Part shown: piece by piece, positions 10,183 through 19,603 of the stretch
How positions within the stretch are numbered: the first letter of the stretch is position 1
Layout: each line of letters opens with the position of its first letter
Source: Natronospirillum sp965602035
Lineage (GTDB): Bacteria; Pseudomonadota; Gammaproteobacteria; Pseudomonadales; Natronospirillaceae
DNA: 64,000 bases
Reading direction: 5' to 3'
NCBI GenBank assembly: GCA_965602035.1
Contig: OZ271919.1
Coordinates: 1-64,000, forward strand
The notes under the pieces: generated by a model
Databases searched by the model: none
What the model was told of the DNA's origin: nothing
What the model saw: the letters and a program-made list of their open reading frames with translations, nothing else
Translations under genes and position numbers: made by a program

Positions 10183-12114
10183 TCAATCCGGGATTCCCGG
10201 GCCCGTCGCCGCGTCTATACCGATATCGGCGAGCGTCGTCAGCACATCCCGGTTGCGAATACCCTGGGCGATCATGGTTATACCGAGGGAATGGCCCAGC
10301 GTGCAAAGACCGCGAACAAACTGCTGTTGCGTTGGGTCAGACAGGATACCGGCCAATTGTGTCGGATCCAGCTTTATGTAATCCAGACCGAGGTCATGCA
10401 ATGAGTCCATGTGCGTGAAGTCGGCACCGCAGTGTTCCAACCCTACCTGACACCCGCGTGATCGAAGCTGCCGGCAGAATACGTTGAAAGTTTCAGCGGC
10501 ACGAACAGCGCTGAATTCAGGAAATTCAAATGCCAGTCTGTCGCACCATTGTGGTGCCTGATCCAGTAACGCCAGTATGTCAGATTGGGCAAGGGGGTCT
10601 CCCAGCGTATCGGCAGACAGATTGATGGCGTGTCGTTCGGCCGTGCCCGCGGCTGCTTCGCTCTGCAACTGTTCGAGTACCACCTGCAGTATGGCGAGAT
10701 CAAGCGCGGGCAGCATGTCGAGCCGGGCAAGCCAGGGAACGAAATAACTGGCCGGGCGTACTTCGTTGTCGAGCGCCATTCGGGCGGGGTGCTCAATCTG
10801 CACCACCTCGGCGCTCTCTAGTGCTATCACCGGGTAATCGGCGGACTGCACCGCGCCACTGTTCAGTGCAGGCACCAGAACATCGCGCCAGTCCTCAAGT
10901 GACTGGTGAGGTGGCTGATCCCGCTCACTGGTGCTCACTTCAACCAGTGCCAGCGCCTGGCCAGACTGCTCGGCCTGTGCCAGTGCGCCGTCGATCTGCA
11001 CCATAACGGCGGCACGCTCAGCCGTGTCATCGAAATGGTCAACGGCAACCGGTATCTGCAGGTCACCATCCGGGTAGTCACTGCGCAGACCGGTGAGAGC
11101 CTGGCGCAATTCATCAATTGCTGCTGCCGCATCGTATCGACCGGGAAAAACCAGCGCAAAATCGGTGCCGTTCAGTCGACCGGCGGCTGCGCCACCCCGA
11201 GCATCACGCATTGTCATCAGCGTCCCGCCGAGAGCCTGCAGCAAGGCGTCGGCCTGCTTTCGACCCAGCACCTGATTCAGCGCCTGCAAATGCATGACCC
11301 GCACCAGAATCAGTGTTCCTCCTCCGCTGTGGCTGTCGGTGCCCAGCAGCTCATTGAACGCATGCATGAAATGCTCGCGATTGAGCAGCCCGGTCAGTTC
11401 ATCCTGCTGAAGTCGGCGTCGCAGCGAATCAAGTTGCCGAGCCTCCTTGTCAAGCATCTCCCGAATGCGGCCGGTAAGGCGGTTCATGGCGGTCACCAGC
11501 TGACGGAACTCCCGAGTTCGTGGCTCGTCGGAGAGGGTGAACCGACGATCACCCAGTGCTTCAGCCTGTGCTACTACGACATTGAGAGGCTTTGCGATGG
11601 TCCGGATCAATACCGTGCCGGCGATGCCGGCAAGCAGTCCCGTGGCGGCAAACCATTGCAGCAGGCGCACGGTGCCCTGCCAGAGGCTGTCTATGGCATA
11701 GCCCGTGTGGCTCTGCAGCTCTATGCGCCCGAACTGGCCCCAACCGTCCTGAATTACGGCGCTCGCCGGCTGTGTGGTGATTGGAATCAGAGCAGCGAAC
11801 CAGTCCGGTGATGACACCCTGGTATCACCCTCGAACGTCCGGTCGACCAGTACATTTCCGCCAGTATCCAACAGCCTGATGAACTGGTAGTGGCCAGCGT
11901 CGAACTGGGCAGCAATCAACAGTTCCAGAGTCACCAGGTCTTTTTCCATCTGTGACATGGACAGCGCCAGCGCTGTGGCGTTGTCGCTGTCTTTGAGCTG
12001 CAGTTGCTGCTGCAGATAGGTTTTTGCCGACAGCGTCGACACGATCGCACTGCCGCCGAACGCCAGTACCATCAAAAGTGCAATGCCGATCCATAATTGC
12101 TTTATCAGCGACAT
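10183..12114 (-). CDS. lapD: LapD-type c-di-GMP receptor, inner-membrane GGDEF/EAL protein
   Basis: A 643-residue inner-membrane protein. TM1 is at about 5-27, followed by a periplasmic LapD/MoxY-type domain (about 30-150), TM2 (about 152-172), HAMP, a GGDEF-like domain (about 235-395) and an EAL-like domain (about 410-643). The GGDEF signature is degenerate (NGTDF at about 315-319) and the EAL motif is not intact, as in LapD, which binds c-di-GMP without making or cutting it. A Trp in QDGWGQ at residue 125 is where LapD proteins carry the Trp that docks into LapG. ATG 12114 is chosen because GGGAGGT lies at Shine-Dalgarno distance and the N terminus MSLIKQL matches LapD; the frame stays open to 12237. 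Inferred role: when c-di-GMP is bound it sequesters LapG and keeps the adhesin on the surface. Confidence 0.88.
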   Translation of the reverse strand: MSLIKQLWIGIALLMVLAFGGSAIVSTLSAKTYLQQQLQLKDSDNATALALSMSQMEKDLVTLELLIAAQFDAGHYQFIRLLDTGGNVLVDRTFEGDTRVSSPDWFAALIPITTQPASAVIQDGWGQFGRIELQSHTGYAIDSLWQGTVRLLQWFAATGLLAGIAGTVLIRTIAKPLNVVVAQAEALGDRRFTLSDEPRTREFRQLVTAMNRLTGRIREMLDKEARQLDSLRRRLQQDELTGLLNREHFMHAFNELLGTDSHSGGGTLILVRVMHLQALNQVLGRKQADALLQALGGTLMTMRDARGGAAAGRLNGTDFALVFPGRYDAAAAIDELRQALTGLRSDYPDGDLQIPVAVDHFDDTAERAAVMVQIDGALAQAEQSGQALALVEVSTSERDQPPHQSLEDWRDVLVPALNSGAVQSADYPVIALESAEVVQIEHPARMALDNEVRPASYFVPWLARLDMLPALDLAILQVVLEQLQSEAAAGTAERHAINLSADTLGDPLAQSDILALLDQAPQWCDRLAFEFPEFSAVRAAETFNVFCRQLRSRGCQVGLEHCGADFTHMDSLHDLGLDYIKLDPTQLAGILSDPTQQQFVRGLCTLGHSLGITMIAQGIRNRDVLTTLADIGIDAATGPGIPD

Positions 12115-12196
12115 GGCAAGACCTCCCAGTGCGGCCATTGCGCCGCGTCGAATTTGATCCGGACCGTCGGCTGCCAGTTGAACACGCTGTCCGTAA

Positions 12197-12859
12197 TCAT
12201 GGTGTGATTCCCTCGAGTTGCAGGCGTCGCAGCACATCCCGCCAGCGCGAGAGGCGGGCAGTGGGGTCGCCGGCAGAGCGGGCCTGCCCGCCTACCCAGA
12301 TGCCTTCGCTGTTGAAACTGAATACCGGTAACAGATCGTTGCGCTGTGAAGCCGGCAAAATATCGGTGCGTATGTTGTCCAGAACCAGGGGAATGGATGC
12401 AGGCGTCTCATAGTGCCCCAGTACCATGTGTGCCTGATTGCCTTCAGGCAATCTTGCATTGACGTAGATCAGGCGCAGATTCGCATTGGCCACTCCCAGA
12501 AGCCTGAGGCTGACATACTTTGCTATGCTGAAGTCTTCACAGTCTCCGGCTGCCGCTGCGAGAGTTTCGAGCGGTGTAGCCCAGTAGTCTTCTTCGCCCC
12601 AGACCCGGGTATCGTCCTGCCAGGCCACCCACTCGTTGAAGAAACGGTTTACCGCTTCCATTTGTTGCCGCGCTGGCTCTGAACCGAGCGATTCCAGCAA
12701 CGAAAGCCACTCACGCGCCGCAAAAACGGAGGCCTCCCCATAGTCACTGCCAGCGACTTCGAGCACGCGGTCTGTATCGAGCCGCATGGCCAGGGTCGGG
12801 CAGGCAAGGCCGGCAGCTCCCGACAGAAGACCCAGTAATAACTGTCGTCTGGACAGCAC
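12197..12859 (-). CDS. lapG: LapG periplasmic cysteine protease (adhesin-cleaving)
   Basis: A 220-residue transglutaminase-like cysteine protease with an N-terminal export signal (RRQLLLGLLSGAAGLACPTLA). The catalytic triad is visible: Cys107 in AGDCEDFS, His144 in QAHMVLGHY and Asp161 in LVLDNI. The 37- and 17-residue spacings equal those of Pseudomonas LapG (C135, H172, D189). Asp106 and Glu108 flank the Cys as in the LapG calcium site. It is expected to cut the N-terminal retention module of the giant adhesin in the periplasm when LapD is not bound to c-di-GMP. The start is a GTG with no clear Shine-Dalgarno sequence; translation may be coupled to mltF, which ends 9 bp upstream. Confidence 0.9.
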   Translation of the reverse strand: MLSRRQLLLGLLSGAAGLACPTLAMRLDTDRVLEVAGSDYGEASVFAAREWLSLLESLGSEPARQQMEAVNRFFNEWVAWQDDTRVWGEEDYWATPLETLAAAAGDCEDFSIAKYVSLRLLGVANANLRLIYVNARLPEGNQAHMVLGHYETPASIPLVLDNIRTDILPASQRNDLLPVFSFNSEGIWVGGQARSAGDPTARLSRWRDVLRRLQLEGITP

Positions 12860-12868
12860 GCCAGCGCG

Positions 12869-14287
12869 TCAGATCAGCGACGGTAATGAAAAGCTGGGTG
12901 ACTCAGGCTGCAATCCGGGCATGTCGGTCTCACTCTCTTCTTCTGTCGGGAACATCCAGCGTAACAGGTCGTAATAGCGGCGAATATTCTGTACGTAGAT
13001 CACCGGCTCTTCGCCGCGCGCAAAGCCATAGCGGGTGAATCGATAATAATCCGGGTCGCGCAATCGGGGAAGTATCTCACGCAGGTCAGTCCAGTAATTC
13101 GATGGCATATCAAGGGCTTCTGCGATGCGCATGGCATCCATCAAATGCCCCATGCCGACGTTGTAGGCCGCCAGTGCGTACCAGGTGCGATCGGGCTCTG
13201 TCACGGATTCCGGTACCCGTTCGCGCAAGTCTGCCAGATATCGGGCACCGCCATTAATACTCTGCTCCGGGTCCAGCCGGTTGGAGATGCCCAGGTCACC
13301 GGCGGTGGGCAGAGTCAGCATCATAATGCCCCGAACGCCGGTCGGTGAAATTGCATCCGGCTCCCAGTGCGATTCCTGGTAGCCCTGAGCGGCCAGCAGC
13401 CGCCAGTCGATGCCATTTTCCGCTGCCGCTGATCTGAACAGATCTTCCAGCGCAGGCAATCGACTCTCGACATGGCGCTCAAACCGCCGTACTCCCACAT
13501 AATCGAATTCGCGCAGGTGGCCGAAATACTGGTCCCGCACCACTTCAAGCTGGCCACTGGCTTCCCATTCATTGATGAACGCGTTGGCTGCTTCGCGCAG
13601 TGTGCCATCTTCACGGGCATGAAATGCCCAGCCAACGGGCTGTTCTTCGGTCAGATCAAAATTGTGTCGCAGCCCCGGGAAGTACGGTCGGTAAAAGGCA
13701 TAGTCGCTGGAATCGATCACGGCATAATCCATGGATTCGCTTTCCAGCTCGCTGAGTACCTCGTCGGTGGTGCCTGCGATTGATACTACGGTTTCCGGTA
13801 GCTCGCCGTCGAGCGCACGGGTCAACGGTGAGTCCGCTCTCACGGCGCCTTGGTAGTCTGAAATCTCTGACTGCTCAATAGCGTTTCCGCGCGAGGATAC
13901 GACTTGCGGCACCACGGTCATGAACGGTTCGGAAAATTCAAGATTCGGCGATGTCGCTGCCGAAATCAGTCCGCCGGCCGCCAGGTCCGCAAACCCCAGT
14001 TCGAGCGCGCGGACCAACTCGGAATAGTCCGGCACCGTCTGGATGTGAAGCTGTACGCCGAGGTGCGTCGCGAAGCCATCGATCAGAGCGGTTGTGAACC
14101 TGTCCTGGCCAACGTTGATATGCCGCGGGTCCTCCAGAACGACCACCCGAAGCCGTTCTTCGCGGAGCACGGAATCAAGGTGTGTCGCCCGGGAAAACCC
14201 CAACAGGAAGAAAAGTACGAGCCCGGTCAGCGCCACGATCCAGAGCGCGGTGTGGCGATACGGAGGCTGCAGGAACAATGGCACCAT
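12869..14287 (-). CDS. mltF: Membrane-bound lytic murein transglycosylase F
   Basis: A 472-residue two-domain protein that cleaves peptidoglycan glycan strands to give 1,6-anhydro-muramyl ends. An N-terminal membrane anchor or signal (about 14-35) is followed by a solute-binding-protein-like domain (about 45-260) and a soluble-lytic-transglycosylase domain (about 280-430). The presumed catalytic Glu is at about 305 in GYQESHWEP; SPTGVRGIMMLT and ALAAYNVGMGH are typical SLT motifs. ATG 14287 is used; a TTG at 14293 is also possible. Divergent from purL, an arrangement known in pseudomonads. It is 9 bp from lapG on the same strand, so mltF-lapG-lapD may be one transcript. The -10 sequence TATAAT (14322-14317 on the minus strand) overlaps the purL promoter. 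Confidence 0.9.
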   Translation of the reverse strand: MVPLFLQPPYRHTALWIVALTGLVLFFLLGFSRATHLDSVLREERLRVVVLEDPRHINVGQDRFTTALIDGFATHLGVQLHIQTVPDYSELVRALELGFADLAAGGLISAATSPNLEFSEPFMTVVPQVVSSRGNAIEQSEISDYQGAVRADSPLTRALDGELPETVVSIAGTTDEVLSELESESMDYAVIDSSDYAFYRPYFPGLRHNFDLTEEQPVGWAFHAREDGTLREAANAFINEWEASGQLEVVRDQYFGHLREFDYVGVRRFERHVESRLPALEDLFRSAAAENGIDWRLLAAQGYQESHWEPDAISPTGVRGIMMLTLPTAGDLGISNRLDPEQSINGGARYLADLRERVPESVTEPDRTWYALAAYNVGMGHLMDAMRIAEALDMPSNYWTDLREILPRLRDPDYYRFTRYGFARGEEPVIYVQNIRRYYDLLRWMFPTEEESETDMPGLQPESPSFSLPSLI

Positions 14288-14292
14288 AGACA

Positions 14293-14321
14293 ATGAAAAC
14301 TTACCCGTCTTCCAGTATTAT
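14293..14321 (+). promoter_or_regulatory. Candidate sigma-70 promoter of purL, overlapping the mltF -10
   Basis: ATGAAA (14293-14298), a 17-bp spacer, then TATTAT (14316-14321), about 45 bp before the purL start. The same AT-rich core read on the minus strand gives a perfect TATAAT for mltF. Prediction only; no PurR box was identified. Confidence 0.4.
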
Positions 14322-14366
14322 ACGCGCCCGAGATCAATGCGGCGAGATATGTGAGGCTGGACAATT

Positions 14367-17300
14367 ATGAAGCGACTTCGCGGCGCCCCCGCACTGTCAG
14401 AATTCCGTGCACAGCGTTTACTGGAGGCTGTGCAGGCGCGGTGCCCGCATGTTGAGGGTGTCTACGCGGAGTTTGTTCACTTTGCTGATCTGCAGGACGA
14501 CCTGAAGCCCGATCAGGAGCGGCTGCTTGACCGGCTGCTTACCTATGGACCCCGTCTGGCCCGTCCGACCCAGGTCAGCGGTGAACTCATGCTGGTGATC
14601 CCGCGGCCCGGCACCATTTCTCCCTGGTCGTCCAAGGCAACCGATATCGCACACAACTGCGGGCTCACACAGGTGCGCCGTCTCGAACGCGGTGTGGCCT
14701 GGTATGTGTCAGCGTCAGAGCCACTGTCTCATACCGACAGAGAGGCGATTGCCCCGGCGCTGCACGACCGGATGATCGAAGTGATTGTGCAGCAATGGCA
14801 CGAGGCGGATGCGCTGTTCACTACCTCTGAACCGGTGCCGCTGGAGACTGTCGACCTGTCCGCGGGCGGCCGACCGGCACTGGAAGAAGCCAACGAGCGA
14901 ATGGGGCTGGCGCTCGCCGATGATGAAATTGACTACCTTGTCACCAGCTTTGCCGAACTCAGGCGCAACCCGACGGATGTTGAGCTGATGATGTTCGCTC
15001 AGGCCAATTCCGAACACTGTCGGCACAAGATCTTCAACGCCAGTTGGACGGTAAATGGCGAGCTACAGTCGCATTCACTGTTTCAGATGATTCGTTATAC
15101 CCACGAATGCACACCGGATGGCGTGCTCTCTGCTTACCGCGATAATTCGGCGGTAGTCGAGGGCTTCCGGGCCGGCCGCTACTACCCGGCGCCAGAGAGC
15201 GCGGAATACCGGTGGTCTGAAGAACCTGTGCATATTCTGATGAAAGTCGAAACGCACAACCACCCCACGGCCATTTCCCCTTTTCCGGGCGCGGCCACCG
15301 GCTCGGGCGGTGAAATTCGTGATGAGGGGGCGACGGGTCTCGGAGCCAAACCGAAAGCCGGTATGACGGGGTTTACCGTCAGCAACCTGCATATACCGGG
15401 CTACGTGCAGCCCTGGGAAACAGAGTACGGGCGGCCTGAGCGCATGAGCGCGCCGCTGGATATCATGCTCGATGGGCCGTTGGGCGGCGCAGCGTTCAAT
15501 AACGAGTTCGGCCGGCCGAATCTTGCCGGCTACTTTCGCACGTTCGAAGTGACAGCGCCCGGAATTGACGGACCCTGTGTCTGGGGATACCACAAGCCCA
15601 TCATGATCGCGGGTGGTTACGGGAACATCAAAGCCGAGCACGTAGACAAACAATGGGATGCCGTGCCATCGGGTGCAAAACTGATTGTTCTGGGCGGTCC
15701 TGCCATGCAGATCGGCCTGGGTGGCGGTGCTGCCTCTTCTGTGTCTTCAGGCACTGCCCAGGCGGAGCTCGACTTCGCTTCCGTGCAACGCGGCAACCCG
15801 GAAATGGAACGACGGTGCCAGGAAGTCATTGACCGGTGCTGGCAGATGGGCGCCAACAACCCGATTCTCTTTATCCACGATGTCGGTGCGGGTGGGCTGT
15901 CGAACGCGCTGCCGGAGCTGATCAATGACGGGGGCTGTGGTGGCCGTATTGAGCTGCGTGATATTCCAAGTGATGAGCCCGGCATGTCGCCGCTCGCTAT
16001 CTGGAGCAATGAATCCCAGGAACGTTACGTGCTGGCGGTCGGCCCGGAAAGAATGGCTGATTTTGAGTCCATGTGCGAACGTGAGCGATGCCCGATGGCC
16101 GTGGTGGGCGAAACAACCGACGATGGCCAACTGAGCGTCAGTGATCGCCAGCTTGGCGGAAACCCGGTCGATATGCCATTGAGCGTATTGCTGGGTAAGC
16201 CGCCCAAGATGCATCGGGCTTTTGAGCGTGCGGAGCGGCCACAGCAGAAGTCGCTGCCGGACGCACCACTCGCGGAGATGGCAGAGCGCGTATTGCGGCT
16301 GCCCGCCGTTGCCAGCAAGAGCTTCCTGATCACCATTGGCGATCGTTCAATTACCGGGACCGTGGTGCGTGACCAGATGGTCGGGCCCTGGCAGATGCCG
16401 GTTTCCGACGCCGCAATAACTGCCACCGGGTACCGGGGCTATACCGGTGAGGCGATGGCCGTGGGTGAGCGTACCCCCGTCGCTGTGCTGGACCCGGCTG
16501 CATCTGGCCGGCTGGCCATTGCCGAAGTTGTTACCAATATGGCCAGTGTCGGCCTGCGGCGGCTGGGCGATATACGGATCAGCGCCAACTGGATGGCAGC
16601 TGCCGGTCATCCGGGAGAAGATCAGGCCCTCTACGATACCGTTCGCAGCGTGGGCCTCGAGCTCTGCCCACAGCTTGGCATCACCATACCGGTGGGCAAG
16701 GACTCCATGTCCATGAAGACGGTCTGGCAGGAAGAGAATTCGGACCGGTCCGTTGTGTCTCCGGTGTCGCTGGTGGCGACCGGGTTTGCTCCGGTGCCTG
16801 ATGTCCGCACGGCGGCCACGCCCCAACTGCGTACCGATCAGGGGCCGACCCGGCTGTTGCTGGTGGACCTCGGGCATGGTCGGAACCGGCTGGGGGGCTC
16901 GGCGCTGGCACAGGTGTATGGTGGGACCGGTCACACACCCGCGGATCTCGATTACGCGGAAGACCTGAAGATGTTTTTCAGCGCAATCCAGTCGCTGCTG
17001 TCGCGCCAGTTGTTGCTGGCATACCATGACCGGTCAGACGGTGGTCTGTTTGCGACACTGGCGGAAATGGCCTTTGCCGGAAAAACCGGCGTCGATATTG
17101 AACTGGACGCGGCCCAGGAAAAGTCCCAGTACAGCGTGACCGGTATCCCGGGCATTCTGTTCAGCGAGGAGCCGGGGGCGGTGGTGCAGGTTCGGGAGTC
17201 TGACCTGGAGGCCGTCTTGACGGAAGTGGCGCGCCACGGTATCGGTGATTATGTCATTCCGATCGGCACACTCAACCAGAGTGACCGGTTGCAGGTCACA

Positions 17301-18284
17301 TCGCGTGGTGAGGCGGTTCTCACGGTGGAGCGGTCACAGGCGTTACGATGGTGGTGGGAAACCAGCTACCGGATGCAGGAATTGCGCGACAACACCGAGT
17401 GCGCGAAGTCTGAATTCGATCGCTGGCTGGACCATGAAGACCCTGGCCTGCATGCTCACCTGACCTTTGACTTGACAGAGCACGCCGACGAACCCGAACC
17501 GGGTTCACGGCCTCGAGTCGCCGTGCTGCGCGAACAGGGCGTCAACGGCCATGTTGAAATGGCTGCAGCCTTTGATCGAGCCGGGTTTGTCGCCGTTGAT
17601 GTTCACATGAGTGACATTCTCTCGGGGCGGGACGATCTTTCGGGCTATGACGGTCTTGTGGCCTGCGGCGGTTTCTCCTACGGCGATGTCCTGGGTGCCG
17701 GCGAGGGGTGGGCAAAGTCTATCCTGTTTAACCAGAACGCACGTGAGGCCTTTCAACAGTTCTTTGAGCGTGCGGATACATTCACTCTGGGGGTGTGCAA
17801 TGGGTGTCAGATGTTGGCCAATCTGTGCGAGCTTATTCCCGGAACAGAGCATTGGCCGCACTTCGTGCGCAACGAAAGTGAGCAGTTTGAAGCACGCACT
17901 GTCATGGTAGAGGTGCAGGACAGCCCCTCTTTATTGCTGGCTGGTATGGCCGGCTCACGTTTTCCGGTACCGGTAGCGCACGGGGAAGGCAGGGCCGACT
18001 TCGCCGCGGGTGGGCCGGAAACCGCCGCAGGCATGGTGGCACTGCGTTATGTTGATAACCGTGGGCGCCTAACGTCCCAGTATCCCTTCAATCCGAACGG
18101 TTCTCCCGAGGGCATTACTGGGCTGAGTTCGGCAGATGGGCGCGTTACCATCATGATGCCGCATCCGGAGCGGGCGTTTCGGTCGATCACCAATTCCTGG
18201 GCGCCGGCAGAATGGGGCGAAGACAGCCCCTGGATGACCATGTTCCGCAATGCCCGGCGCTGGGTCGACCAGCGGACGGACTGA
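14367..18284 (+). CDS. purL: Phosphoribosylformylglycinamidine synthase (FGAM synthase)
   Basis: A 1305-residue long-form PurL, the normal length for gammaproteobacteria. It converts FGAR, glutamine and ATP to FGAM in de novo purine synthesis. The N-terminal part carries the PurS-like region, then two AIR-synthase-type halves with the ammonia channel and ATP site (SEHCRHKIF near 213 and ETHNHPTAISPFPGAATGSG near 295). The C-terminal class I glutaminase has its nucleophile Cys in LGVCNGCQML and His in MPHPERAF. ATG 14367 follows a GAGG-like ribosome site. It stands alone apart from the small gene two bases downstream. Confidence 0.97.
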   Translation: MKRLRGAPALSEFRAQRLLEAVQARCPHVEGVYAEFVHFADLQDDLKPDQERLLDRLLTYGPRLARPTQVSGELMLVIPRPGTISPWSSKATDIAHNCGLTQVRRLERGVAWYVSASEPLSHTDREAIAPALHDRMIEVIVQQWHEADALFTTSEPVPLETVDLSAGGRPALEEANERMGLALADDEIDYLVTSFAELRRNPTDVELMMFAQANSEHCRHKIFNASWTVNGELQSHSLFQMIRYTHECTPDGVLSAYRDNSAVVEGFRAGRYYPAPESAEYRWSEEPVHILMKVETHNHPTAISPFPGAATGSGGEIRDEGATGLGAKPKAGMTGFTVSNLHIPGYVQPWETEYGRPERMSAPLDIMLDGPLGGAAFNNEFGRPNLAGYFRTFEVTAPGIDGPCVWGYHKPIMIAGGYGNIKAEHVDKQWDAVPSGAKLIVLGGPAMQIGLGGGAASSVSSGTAQAELDFASVQRGNPEMERRCQEVIDRCWQMGANNPILFIHDVGAGGLSNALPELINDGGCGGRIELRDIPSDEPGMSPLAIWSNESQERYVLAVGPERMADFESMCERERCPMAVVGETTDDGQLSVSDRQLGGNPVDMPLSVLLGKPPKMHRAFERAERPQQKSLPDAPLAEMAERVLRLPAVASKSFLITIGDRSITGTVVRDQMVGPWQMPVSDAAITATGYRGYTGEAMAVGERTPVAVLDPAASGRLAIAEVVTNMASVGLRRLGDIRISANWMAAAGHPGEDQALYDTVRSVGLELCPQLGITIPVGKDSMSMKTVWQEENSDRSVVSPVSLVATGFAPVPDVRTAATPQLRTDQGPTRLLLVDLGHGRNRLGGSALAQVYGGTGHTPADLDYAEDLKMFFSAIQSLLSRQLLLAYHDRSDGGLFATLAEMAFAGKTGVDIELDAAQEKSQYSVTGIPGILFSEEPGAVVQVRESDLEAVLTEVARHGIGDYVIPIGTLNQSDRLQVTSRGEAVLTVERSQALRWWWETSYRMQELRDNTECAKSEFDRWLDHEDPGLHAHLTFDLTEHADEPEPGSRPRVAVLREQGVNGHVEMAAAFDRAGFVAVDVHMSDILSGRDDLSGYDGLVACGGFSYGDVLGAGEGWAKSILFNQNAREAFQQFFERADTFTLGVCNGCQMLANLCELIPGTEHWPHFVRNESEQFEARTVMVEVQDSPSLLLAGMAGSRFPVPVAHGEGRADFAAGGPETAAGMVALRYVDNRGRLTSQYPFNPNGSPEGITGLSSADGRVTIMMPHPERAFRSITNSWAPAEWGEDSPWMTMFRNARRWVDQRTD

Positions 18285-18285
18285 C

Positions 18286-18633
18286 ATGTCGGGACTGCTG
18301 ATCCTCATTGCACTGGTAACCCTGTTCCTGTTTGGCTTCGCGTTACTGTTTATCCGCATGGAGCGAAGCCCCATGTACAGAACTACCCGCGACAGCATGA
18401 TTCGTCTGTTTGAGCGGGTTCTGGACGGCAAGGCCAGTGATCTCGAATGGCGGACGTTTCTCTCGATCCCGGTGCGCCATGATGAATTTCTGGAGGACGT
18501 ACGCCAGCGCTGCGAGTTTCTGGACGATACGTACGGCCGCAATATCCGCGGGTATGTCCTGACCCGTGAAGGCCGGGAACAACTTTCCGAGCTGCTGGAC
18601 GAACTGCACCGGTATGACCACAAGGATTTCTGA
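18286..18633 (+). CDS. Small single-span membrane protein of unknown function
   Basis: 115 residues starting 1 bp after the purL stop, with one N-terminal membrane helix (about 3-23, LLILIALVTLFLFGFALLF). The rest is a charged soluble domain (RTTRDSMIRLFERVLDGK, then FLEDVRQRCEFLDDTYGRN). The start overlaps the open frame from 18250, but ATG 18286 avoids the purL overlap. Its end overlaps the dusC start by 20 bp, so it is probably co-translated with purL and dusC. I do not recognise the family. Confidence 0.7.
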   Translation: MSGLLILIALVTLFLFGFALLFIRMERSPMYRTTRDSMIRLFERVLDGKASDLEWRTFLSIPVRHDEFLEDVRQRCEFLDDTYGRNIRGYVLTREGREQLSELLDELHRYDHKDF

Positions 18634-19600
18634 GTCGGCAACGCCGGGGCTGTTATGGCTCGCGCCCATGGAAGGCGTTATGGATGCGACGATGCGGGCG
18701 CTGATCACATCGGCCGGTCCGTTCGACCTCTGTGTTACCGAATTTCTCCGCGTGGTGGATGAGCTGTTGCCGTCCAGGGTATTCCACAGGCTGTGCCCGG
18801 AGCTGCGGGAAAATGCCGGGCACACACCGAGTGGGGTGCCGCTGCGCCTGCAATTACTCGGGCAGAACCCGGAAGCGCTTGCTTTGAACGCACAGCGTGC
18901 TGTCGCGCTCGGCTCCCACGGCGTGGACCTCAACTTCGGCTGCCCGGCCAAGACGGTGAACAAGAGTCGTGGTGGGGCGATTCTCCTCGACGAACCGGAA
19001 ACCCTGTATCAGATTGTCCGTGCCGTGCGCGCCGCCGTGCCGGCCCATGAACCGGTGTCGGCAAAAATGCGCCTTGGCTTCAATGACCGCTGCCACATGG
19101 TCGACAATGCCCGGGCACTCGAGGCCGGTGGCGCGGGTCTGATCACTGTGCACGCACGCACCCGGGCAGACAGTTACCGGCCGCCGGCGTATTGGGAGTG
19201 TATCCCCGAGATTCAGGCAGCCGTGTCGGTTCCGGTTGTTGCCAATGGCGAGGTCTGGAGCATGCAGGACTATCAACGCTGTCGTGCCGTGACCGGGGTG
19301 GCCGACATCATGGTAGGGCGAGGAGCGCTGTCTCTGCCCAATCTGGGCGCTGTGCTGAAACAGGGCGCCAGGCCCTGGGGTTGGGACGATACCAGAGGAG
19401 CGCTGTGCCGGCTGGCCGCCACCGATCTGGAAGCGGGCCGCCAGCGCTATATGCCAGGGCGCATCAAGCAGTGGTTGGGCTATCTGCGCCGGCAGTACCG
19501 GGGCGCTGAGACGCTGTTCCAGCAGATTCGCCGTATCACCGACGCACAGCAGTTGTACAGGGCGCTCGGTGGTGACGGCAACGAGCCTGAGCAGCGCTGA
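18614..19600 (+). CDS. dusC: tRNA-dihydrouridine(16) synthase DusC
   Basis: A 328-residue FMN enzyme that reduces uridine to dihydrouridine in tRNA, presumably at position 16. The TIM barrel begins with LLWLAPMEGVMD. The catalytic Cys lies in the Dus signature DLNFGCPAKTVNKSRGG, and ITVHARTRADSYRPPAYWE plus VVANGEVW supply FMN contacts. The DusC subfamily is chosen over DusA and DusB from the N-terminal and NKSRGG patterns; the exact target base is family inference. ATG 18614 gives an N terminus with little excess and overlaps the upstream gene by 20 bp. Confidence 0.88.
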   Translation: MTTRISESATPGLLWLAPMEGVMDATMRALITSAGPFDLCVTEFLRVVDELLPSRVFHRLCPELRENAGHTPSGVPLRLQLLGQNPEALALNAQRAVALGSHGVDLNFGCPAKTVNKSRGGAILLDEPETLYQIVRAVRAAVPAHEPVSAKMRLGFNDRCHMVDNARALEAGGAGLITVHARTRADSYRPPAYWECIPEIQAAVSVPVVANGEVWSMQDYQRCRAVTGVADIMVGRGALSLPNLGAVLKQGARPWGWDDTRGALCRLAATDLEAGRQRYMPGRIKQWLGYLRRQYRGAETLFQQIRRITDAQQLYRALGGDGNEPEQR

Positions 19601-19603
19601 GCT

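Noticed and set aside
10906..11811. Long plus-strand open frame opposite lapD
   Set aside because: Antisense shadow of the lapD GGDEF-like region; no ribosome site or recognisable domain.
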